NCBI GenBank assembly: GCA_030592625.1
Contig: JAUVIY010000089.1
Span: forward strand, 1-9,075
Direction of reading: 5' to 3'
Length of the DNA: 9,075 nt
DNA from: Spirochaeta sp.
GTDB lineage: Bacteria > Spirochaetota > Spirochaetia > DSM-2461
In this document: piece by piece, positions 1 to 4,298 of the stretch
How positions within the stretch are numbered: the stretch's first letter is position 1
Layout: each line of letters starts with the position of its first letter
Position numbers and translations under genes: made by a program
Notes under the pieces: model-generated
Told to the model about the DNA's origin: nothing
The model's input: only the letters and a program-made list of their open reading frames with translations
Database searches by the model: none

Positions 1-117
1 CAGGACTTCGTACCCAAGGGAGTCGACATGTACGGCAACACCATAGACTGGGACAGGGAAATCGAGAAGGACGGTTTCGCCGGCCGGGTAAAGTTGGGGC
101 AGACTTTCGAAGTGTAG
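1..117 (+). CDS. C-terminal end of an unidentified protein (5' end outside window)
   Basis: An open frame runs from base 1 to a TAG at 115-117, giving the last 38 residues of a protein whose start lies outside the window. The tail is hydrophilic and mixed in charge, with the segment DMYGNTIDWDREIEKDGF and the end GQTFEV. I see no membrane segment or recognisable catalytic motif and cannot name the family. Codon use looks like the confident genes in the window, and it is the only open reading that ends sensibly before the AT-richer non-coding stretch, so I take it as a real gene end. Whether it belongs to rhamnose metabolism cannot be told from this fragment. Confidence 0.6.
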   Translation, partial: QDFVPKGVDMYGNTIDWDREIEKDGFAGRVKLGQTFEV

Positions 118-164
118 TTCCCACTGTCTCCGCCAATCTTCAATAAATCCCCAATTTCAGTGCA

Positions 165-182
165 TACAGAGATTCATCTGTA
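165..182. repeat. Short inverted repeat (6-bp arms, 6-base loop)
   Basis: TACAGA at 165-170 pairs with TCTGTA at 177-182 around the loop GATTCA. On its own it is weak. It shares the ACAGA/TCTGT core with the stronger hairpin at 234-260 and lies 48 bases after the stop codon of the first gene. No T-run follows, so it is not an intrinsic terminator. Confidence 0.35.
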
Positions 183-233
183 AAGATGTCAGTTTATTGG
201 AACATCATGCAATGAATGCAATCGGCCATACAC

Positions 234-260
234 ACAGAAGAGCAATGGTTGTTCTTCTGT
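234..260. repeat. Strong 12-bp hairpin with 3-base loop
   Basis: Bases 234-245 pair with 249-260 (ACAGAAGAGCAA against TTGTTCTTCTGT) with one G-T (G-U in RNA) pair and the loop TGG. A five-T run lies 10 bases downstream at 271-275, too far for a textbook intrinsic terminator. It may still mark the 3' end of the upstream transcript or be a small structured RNA element. It lies in non-coding DNA between two convergent genes. Confidence 0.6.
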
Positions 261-285
261 ACGCCAACAATTTTTCGCTTCATCC

Positions 286-306
286 TTATAACCGGTGAGG
301 TTATAA
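286..306. repeat. Perfect 8-bp inverted repeat TTATAACC / GGTTATAA
   Basis: TTATAACC at 286-293 and GGTTATAA at 299-306 flank a 5-base loop GGTGA. The arms are perfect and AT-rich, and neither side is followed by a T-run in the direction of a neighbouring gene. It could be a transcribed hairpin or a binding site for a dimeric protein. The sequence does not decide between these. Confidence 0.5.
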
Positions 307-343
307 AAATCATACTCCCGAATCCCTGAAGCTGGTGATATCC

Positions 344-389
344 AAAAATAAGAAACCTGCAGGCGGATAGTCTCCTTTGCAGGCTTCTT
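344..389 (-). terminator. Intrinsic terminator of the small minus-strand gene
   Basis: Bases 350-361 and 378-389 form a stem of 11 pairs with one A/C mismatch (core CCTGCA/TGCAGG). Read on the minus strand, the stem is followed by a run of five T (complement of 344-348), as an intrinsic terminator requires. It begins 7 bases beyond the stop codon of the 396-683 gene. On the + strand no comparable T-run follows, so it acts mainly leftward. Confidence 0.75.
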
Positions 390-395
390 TATCTG

Positions 396-683
396 TTATG
401 CCAAAAACTGATATACGCTCATGAGAGTTCCAAGAACGATAAAAATGGTTGTGAGAAACGCAAACATCTGGCCGAAACGCCTGTCCTGTTGTTGAATAAG
501 TTTCTCCAGCAGATCCCCCTGGTGTTTAAGTCCTTCTTCCACACGTACCATGCGTTCAATGAGTGAGATTCTATTCGCTGGATCTTCAGATTCGCTACGG
601 GTTTCCAGGATCCACTCGGGAAGATGACTTTTCACATAGGCTCCGATGATTTTCAGCTCTTCAGCCTTCATGTTGTCTCCCAT
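396..683 (-). CDS. Small coiled-coil protein with a C-terminal membrane segment, function unknown
   Basis: A 95-residue protein that I cannot assign to a named family. Residues 1-40 are hydrophilic, with a KAEELKIIGAYVKSHLPEWI segment. Residues about 40-70 (ERMVRVEEGLKHQGDLLEKL and following) are charged and heptad-like, suggesting a coiled coil. Residues 73-93 form one hydrophobic membrane segment, leaving only a couple of residues after it. The frame stays open upstream to an ATG at 746. I prefer the ATG at 683 because a GGAGG (minus strand, 689-693) lies 5 bases before it, while the upstream extension has no such site. The ATG at 671 is a weaker alternative. A good terminator follows, so the gene is probably a single transcript. 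Inference: a tail-anchored, oligomeric membrane accessory protein. Nothing links it to rhamnose except position. Confidence 0.7.
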   Translation of the reverse strand: MGDNMKAEELKIIGAYVKSHLPEWILETRSESEDPANRISLIERMVRVEEGLKHQGDLLEKLIQQQDRRFGQMFAFLTTIFIVLGTLMSVYQFLA

Positions 684-688
684 TTCCG

Positions 689-693
689 CCTCC
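689..693 (-). promoter_or_regulatory. Shine-Dalgarno site that fixes the start of the small membrane protein
   Basis: GGAGG on the minus strand lies 5 bases from the ATG at 683. It decides that start over the longer open frame beginning at 746. Confidence 0.7.
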
Positions 694-749
694 AATCTAA
701 CGTATTGATACCTCAAATAACAAGCTGAAAGAGGCCTCTGCTTCACTAG

Positions 750-771
750 TCACAGGAAGAATCACAGGAAG
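750..771. repeat. 10-bp direct repeat TCACAGGAAG, 12-bp period
   Basis: TCACAGGAAG occurs at 750-759 and again at 762-771 with AA between. A perfect 10-bp palindrome, AGAGGCCTCT, lies just beside it at 730-739. Both sit between the stop of the araC-type gene (799) and the start of the small membrane-protein gene (683). The region may hold the promoter of the small gene or the 3' end of the regulator transcript. I see no convincing promoter hexamers here. Confidence 0.4.
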
Positions 772-798
772 CCTGGACAATACGAGATTGCACTTCCC

Positions 799-1734
799 TT
801 ACCCGCCCCTCTTCCGATAAGTACTTGGACTTAATCCCATCGCCTTCCGGAACTGCCGTGCAAAGTACTTGGTATCATTAAATCCGGTCTGTCCGGCAAT
901 TTCGGTTACACTCAGATCGGTGGTCCGCAAGAAGTCACCGGCATAGCGGATCCGGAGGCGCAGGTGGTAGGCCAGCGGCGGTAGGCCCACGGCCCGGCGG
1001 AAGGCCCGGTTCAAGGTTGAGGCCGACAGATCGGTGAGGTCGGTCAGCTCCTTCAGGGTGACCGGTTCATCCAGATGATGCTCCAGAAAACCGATGGCCG
1101 CACCGATCCGGGACAGGCGGCGCGCTCCCGGGTGCTGGGCCCCGGAGTACCATCGGGACAGCTCCCCCACCAGCTGCATGAAATGCACCGCAGCCATGAA
1201 TCGGTATCCGTCTTCCCGACAATTCAGCTCGTCCTCAATTCTCTCGATCAGGCTCATGGTCCGGTCCAGCCGCCCGGCGTCCAGTCTCAGATGGGCCGAA
1301 ACATCCCCCTCTCCCCGCCACTGGGGTTCCAGGGTGAACAGAGCATGAAAACCGGGAAGCCGGGAGAGGTCGTAGGCAGGGGCATCCAGGATCGCCGGAT
1401 CGAAGAGGAGATTCACCAGATGGAGATCCGCCAGGTTTTCGTAGCCGTGGGCCCGGTTTCCGAGGATGACAAAAACGTCCCCGGCGGCAATGGGGAGAAG
1501 CTGCCCGGATACACGGTGATAACCGGTACCCGAGAGGATGATAACCAACTCGGCGAAGCTGTGGGTATGAAGGGGATAGGGAATCTGGGGCTCCCGGCGT
1601 ATCACTTTCAGCGGCTCCCCGGCCGCCAACAGGACATCTTCGGGGTCCAGGTTGAATGCGGGTATCTCATGGGGCTCACCGCTTGAGTTGTCGCTATAGT
1701 AAGAGGTATCGCCGGAACTCGCACCGGTGGTCAT
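799..1734 (-). CDS. AraC-family transcriptional regulator, RhaS/RhaR-like
   Basis: A 311-residue cytoplasmic one-component regulator. Residues about 45-115 form an AraC-type cupin effector domain (PLHTHSFAELVIILSGTGYH, with H56, H58 and E62; then AAGDVFVI). Residues 120-200 are a helical linker, including a PGFHALFTLEPQWR segment that resembles the region after the cupin in enterobacterial RhaR. Residues about 210-308 carry the two helix-turn-helix motifs, with the AraC signature IAGQTGFNDTKYFARQFRKAMGLSPSTYR broken here for length: IAGQTGFNDTKYFARQF, then RKAMGLSPSTYR. It is divergent from rhaA, so it most likely senses rhamnose and activates rhaA and the aldolase, and perhaps itself. An in-frame stop lies just upstream, so ATG at 1734 is the earliest start. 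No Shine-Dalgarno site precedes it, and the candidate promoter would begin transcription at or next to that ATG. Rhamnose specificity is inferred from similarity and context. RhaS versus RhaR cannot be decided. Confidence 0.9.
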   Translation of the reverse strand: MTTGASSGDTSYYSDNSSGEPHEIPAFNLDPEDVLLAAGEPLKVIRREPQIPYPLHTHSFAELVIILSGTGYHRVSGQLLPIAAGDVFVILGNRAHGYENLADLHLVNLLFDPAILDAPAYDLSRLPGFHALFTLEPQWRGEGDVSAHLRLDAGRLDRTMSLIERIEDELNCREDGYRFMAAVHFMQLVGELSRWYSGAQHPGARRLSRIGAAIGFLEHHLDEPVTLKELTDLTDLSASTLNRAFRRAVGLPPLAYHLRLRIRYAGDFLRTTDLSVTEIAGQTGFNDTKYFARQFRKAMGLSPSTYRKRGG

Positions 1735-1740
1735 GACAAA

Positions 1741-1769
1741 ATAGTGCTAGTAATCGGCGATTCCGTCAA
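1741..1769 (-). promoter_or_regulatory. Candidate promoter of the araC-type gene
   Basis: On the minus strand, TTGACG (complement of 1764-1769, five of six matches to the -35 consensus) is followed after exactly 17 bases by CACTAT (complement of 1741-1746, a weak -10 that keeps the key A and final T). Seven bases beyond the -10 lies the A of the ATG at 1734, which predicts a leaderless transcript. Confidence 0.55.
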
Positions 1770-1783
1770 GGTAAACTTCGCCG
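1755..1783. promoter_or_regulatory. Candidate operator: dyad CGGCGA-N17-TCGCCG
   Basis: CGGCGA at 1755-1760 and its exact reverse complement TCGCCG at 1778-1783 are separated by 17 bases and centred on 1769, at the edge of the -35 position shared by the two divergent promoters. In Escherichia coli, RhaS and RhaR bind inverted half-sites separated by about 16-17 bases (established). The arrangement here is similar, but six-base arms in GC-rich DNA can arise by chance. Confidence 0.45.
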
Positions 1784-1792
1784 GCACATAAT
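1764..1792 (+). promoter_or_regulatory. rhaA: Candidate activator-dependent promoter of rhaA
   Basis: CATAAT at 1787-1792 matches the -10 consensus at five of six positions. At 17-bp spacing the -35 position is 1764-1769, CGTCAA, which is poor and fits a promoter needing an AraC-type activator. Transcription would begin near 1799, leaving a leader of about 20 bases that contains the GGAGG at 1808-1812. Confidence 0.5.
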
Positions 1793-1807
1793 ATCATGGA
1801 CCCCTAT

Positions 1808-1812
1808 GGAGG
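1808..1812 (+). promoter_or_regulatory. rhaA: Shine-Dalgarno site that fixes the rhaA start
   Basis: GGAGG lies 7 bases before the ATG at 1820. The in-frame ATG at 1796 is rejected as start because it falls before the predicted transcription start and has no Shine-Dalgarno site. Confidence 0.8.
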
Positions 1813-1819
1813 ACTTACG

Positions 1820-3076
1820 ATGAACGAACATGTCTATACTGACGCGAAAGAACGATATGCCGAATTGGGTGTTGATGCCGAGAAAGCCATTGCCGCCCTG
1901 AAAACCATACCCCTGTCCCTGCACTGCTGGCAGACCGACGATGTGGGCGGCTTCGAGTCCCCGGATGCCGAACTCTCGGGCGGAGGCATTCAAGTCACTG
2001 GTAACTATCCCGGGAAGGCCCGGAGCATCGGGGAGATGCGCGCCGATCTGGACAAGGTGACATCAGTCATTCCCGGTACACACAGGCTGAGCCTCCACAT
2101 GAGCTATGGCGAGTTCGACGGCAGGAAGGTGGATCGGGATCAAATCGCCCCGGAGCATTTCGCCGGATGGATCGCCTGGGCGAAAGAGCGGAACATGGGC
2201 CTGGATTTCAACGGGACTTATTTCAGCCATCCCAAGGCCGATGACGGCTTCACCCTCTCCCACCCCGACAAGGGCATCCGGGATTTCTGGGTGGAGCACG
2301 GCAGGCGCAGCCGTCAGATTGCCGCGGTGATGGGCGAGGCATTGGGCACGCCGACCATACTGAACACCTGGATTCCCGACGGCGCCAAAGATCTGCCTGT
2401 AGACCGTCTGGGCTACCGGGCTCGGCTCGTTGAATCCCTGGACGCCATGATTGCCGACAAATACCCCTCTGCCCACATGAAGGATGCGGTGGAAACCAAG
2501 CTCTTCGGCATCGGTTCCGAGTCCTTCGTCGTCGGTTCCCACGAATTCTACATGGGCTACGCTCAATCCAGAGATACGATGATCTGCCTGGACATGGGTC
2601 ATTTCCACCCCACCGAATCGGTGGCGGACAAGCTTTCATCTGTTTACCTCTTTTTCGAAGAGCTTCTTCTCCACGTCAGCCGCCCGGTGCGCTGGGACTC
2701 GGACCATGTGGTGATTTTCAACGACGATATCGCCGATCTCACCCGGGAGCTGGTGCGCTGCGGCCGTATCGGGGACACCCACATCGGACTGGACTTCTTC
2801 GACGCGACGATGAACCGGGTCGGGGCCTATGCCATCGGCAGCCGGGCGGTGCTCAAAGGGCTGCTGGCCGCCTTCCTCGAACCCCATGAAACACTGAAAT
2901 CCTACGATCTGGAAGGTAACGCTTTCGCCCGACTGGCCCTGCTGGAACAGGCGAGAACCCTGCCCTTCGGTGCCGTCTGGAACCGGTACTGCGAGGAAAT
3001 GGGTGTGGTGAGCGATGCCGGACTGATTGAATCGGTGATGGAATACGAGCGCAATGTCCTGGTAAAAAGGAAATAA
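1820..3076 (+). CDS. rhaA: L-rhamnose isomerase
   Basis: A 418-residue cytoplasmic enzyme interconverting L-rhamnose and L-rhamnulose, the first step of the phosphorylating rhamnose pathway. It matches classical enterobacterial RhaA (419 residues) along its whole length: PLSLHCWQTDDVGGFE (31-46), GNYPGKAR (61-68), LGLDF-type strand with SHP, DGFTLSHPD (142-150), WIPDGAKD (184-191), KLFGIGSES (227-235), LDMGHFHPTE (257-266), HVSRPVRWDSDHVV (285-298), HIGLDFFDA (321-329). Metal ligands known for the E. coli enzyme are all present, shifted by nine: E225, D258, H261, H285, D293, D295 and D325. It is the first gene of a two-gene unit with the aldolase, one base apart. The divergent AraC-type regulator probably controls it. 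I see no truncation or missing key residue. This is the most secure assignment in the window. Confidence 0.97.
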   Translation: MNEHVYTDAKERYAELGVDAEKAIAALKTIPLSLHCWQTDDVGGFESPDAELSGGGIQVTGNYPGKARSIGEMRADLDKVTSVIPGTHRLSLHMSYGEFDGRKVDRDQIAPEHFAGWIAWAKERNMGLDFNGTYFSHPKADDGFTLSHPDKGIRDFWVEHGRRSRQIAAVMGEALGTPTILNTWIPDGAKDLPVDRLGYRARLVESLDAMIADKYPSAHMKDAVETKLFGIGSESFVVGSHEFYMGYAQSRDTMICLDMGHFHPTESVADKLSSVYLFFEELLLHVSRPVRWDSDHVVIFNDDIADLTRELVRCGRIGDTHIGLDFFDATMNRVGAYAIGSRAVLKGLLAAFLEPHETLKSYDLEGNAFARLALLEQARTLPFGAVWNRYCEEMGVVSDAGLIESVMEYERNVLVKRK

Positions 3077-3077
3077 T

Positions 3078-4229
3078 ATGGGAGCGAATTTGAATGACCT
3101 CGTAACCGTCAGCCGTTACTTCGGTTCCGATCCCAAATGGGTGGTTGCCGGCGGGGGAAATACCTCCTTCAAGGATGACGACGTCCTGTACGTGAAAGCA
3201 TCCGGATTCCCGCTGGCCACCATCGACGAAGGCGGCTTCGCCCGGATGGACCGCGGGAAGCTCGCGGTTATCTGGGATACCGAGTATCCGTCCGGCAAAG
3301 ACGCGGCGGCTGTCGCTGAGCGGGAAAAAATGGTACTGGCCGACATGATGGCCGCCCGGATGCCCGGCGAAGAGCGCAGGCCGAGTGTGGAAACCCTGCT
3401 TCATAACCTGCTGCCCTGGCCACTGGTGGTGCATCTTCACCCCACCCTGGTGAACGGACTCACCTGCGGTGTCCGGGGACCCGAGATAGCCGTGGAGATA
3501 TTCGGCGATACTCAGGAGTGGATTCCCGTCTGCAATCCGGGATATGTGCTGGCGAAACATATCAGGTCGGCGCTGGTGCATCGTTCGGCACGCGGACTTG
3601 ACTCGCCGGACTATATACTACTGGCCAATCACGGCGTGTTTGTCGGCGGCAGGGACGCTGAAGAGATTCAGGGAAAGTACCGGCGGCTGCATGAGACACT
3701 GAAAAACCGCCTGGTTTATCGGCCGGGTACCATGCCGGTGACGGCGCCGTTACCCGGGGATGCCGAGGCACTGAAAAGAGTTGCCTCCGGATTATTCGGG
3801 GATAGCGCGAAGCTTGAATTTATCACCGGCGGAGAGCTGGATCGATACCTTGCTGATGATGAAGCCGCAGCTCCCCTCACCGGATCTCTGACTCCGGATC
3901 ATATCGTCTATTCAGGGCCGGGAGCGCTTTTTCTTGGTGCAAAGAACCCGGCTGAAGACTGGTCGTCCGCCGCAGAAGCCTATATCGGAAAATGGGGGAA
4001 GCCCCCTAATATCACCCTGCTGAACAATGGGTCCGGTATTCCGGGTGCCCTTGCAGCGGCTGCAGGGCGAAAAGCCCTGGGCAACGCGGTGTTGCTGCTG
4101 AAAAACACCCTGGAAGTCTGCGCATTTTCCGAGAGTTTCGGTGGTCCGCTGGGGATGGAAGAGCCCCTCGTCCGCTTCATCGTGAATTGGGAAGTGGAAA
4201 ATTACCGGAGCAGGATGACTTCAGGTTGA
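3078..4229 (+). CDS. Class II aldolase/adducin-family protein, probable rhamnulose-1-phosphate aldolase
   Basis: A 383-residue zinc-dependent class II aldolase. It probably cleaves L-rhamnulose 1-phosphate to dihydroxyacetone phosphate and L-lactaldehyde in the cytoplasm. Family motifs are clear: phosphate-binding GGGNTS at 25-30 with VKASG at 39-43, catalytic acid E105 in SVETLLH, zinc ligands H119 and H121 in VVHLHP, and H185 in LANHG. After about residue 210 comes a second region with SLTPDHIVYSGPG (270-282) and a C-terminal FIVNWEVENYR (367-377). Sequence and length resemble the N-terminal aldolase half of RhaE/RhaEW (for example Bacillus YuxG, about 690 residues) rather than the short E. 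coli RhaD of about 275. The short-chain dehydrogenase half that reduces or oxidises lactaldehyde is absent. The ATG follows the rhaA stop by one base, with AAGG about 7 bases upstream. The substrate is inferred from the rhaA pairing. Another phosphoketose is possible. Confidence 0.85.
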   Translation: MGANLNDLVTVSRYFGSDPKWVVAGGGNTSFKDDDVLYVKASGFPLATIDEGGFARMDRGKLAVIWDTEYPSGKDAAAVAEREKMVLADMMAARMPGEERRPSVETLLHNLLPWPLVVHLHPTLVNGLTCGVRGPEIAVEIFGDTQEWIPVCNPGYVLAKHIRSALVHRSARGLDSPDYILLANHGVFVGGRDAEEIQGKYRRLHETLKNRLVYRPGTMPVTAPLPGDAEALKRVASGLFGDSAKLEFITGGELDRYLADDEAAAPLTGSLTPDHIVYSGPGALFLGAKNPAEDWSSAAEAYIGKWGKPPNITLLNNGSGIPGALAAAAGRKALGNAVLLLKNTLEVCAFSESFGGPLGMEEPLVRFIVNWEVENYRSRMTSG

Positions 4230-4264
4230 GACGGAATGAAAGCAGCATATGAAAATCCTGACGT

Positions 4265-4281
4265 CCGGGTTGTTCACCCGG
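4265..4281. repeat. Palindrome CCGGGT-N5-ACCCGG upstream of the sensor kinase gene
   Basis: CCGGGT at 4265-4270 and ACCCGG at 4276-4281 are perfect 6-bp arms around TGTTC. As RNA it would be a short GC-rich hairpin 35 bases after the aldolase stop, but the following bases (TGTTATAC) are not a T-run, so termination would be weak. As DNA it occupies the -35 position of the kinase promoter and could be an operator. Confidence 0.5.
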
Positions 4282-4290
4282 TGTTATACT
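4282..4290 (+). promoter_or_regulatory. Extended -10 promoter of the two-component genes
   Basis: TGTTATACT contains TATACT (4285-4290, five of six matches to the -10 consensus) preceded by TG with one base between, the extended -10 form that needs little or no -35 contact. Transcription should start near 4297-4299, at or within two bases of the kinase ATG (4299). No Shine-Dalgarno site lies between, so the message looks leaderless. Confidence 0.55.
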
Positions 4291-4298
4291 GATAATCA

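Larger units (their letters stand above)
118..395. other. Non-coding stretch rich in inverted repeats
   Basis: About 280 bases without a credible gene between the end of the first gene and the small minus-strand gene. The stretch is visibly richer in A and T than the flanking coding sequence. It contains three inverted repeats (165-182, 234-260, 286-306), a short direct repeat ATGCAAT (207-213 and 216-222), and a leftward terminator at 344-389. I see no tRNA, riboswitch or promoter that I can name. Confidence 0.5.

Noticed and set aside
207..222. Two ATGCAAT copies as the start of a repeat array
   Set aside because: There are only two short copies with no further units, so this is neither a CRISPR nor an iteron array.
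684..746. Longer form of the small minus-strand protein starting at 746
   Set aside because: The 21 extra residues have no ribosome site before them, while GGAGG lies 5 bases before the ATG at 683.
1075..1686. Open frame of 203 codons on the + strand inside the araC-type gene
   Set aside because: It lies wholly opposite a gene with clear cupin and helix-turn-helix motifs, has no ribosome site, and its translation is low-complexity with no domain pattern. It is a shadow of GC-biased codons.
1796..1819. Upstream in-frame ATG giving rhaA eight extra residues
   Set aside because: It overlaps the expected transcription start, has no Shine-Dalgarno site, and the GGAGG at 1808-1812 clearly serves the ATG at 1820. 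E. coli RhaA length also fits the shorter form.
2063..2608. Open frame of 181 codons on the minus strand inside rhaA
   Set aside because: It is fully antisense to conserved active-site segments of rhamnose isomerase and shows no independent start signals.
2853..3581. Open frame of 242 codons on the minus strand across the rhaA-aldolase junction
   Set aside because: It is antisense to two well-supported enzymes, spans their boundary, and is rich in H, R, P and G as shadow frames are. No family features are visible.
4265..4284. Palindrome after the aldolase gene as an intrinsic terminator
   Set aside because: The stem is only 6 bp and is followed by TGTTATAC rather than a T-run. It fits better as part of the kinase promoter region, so it is listed as a repeat.
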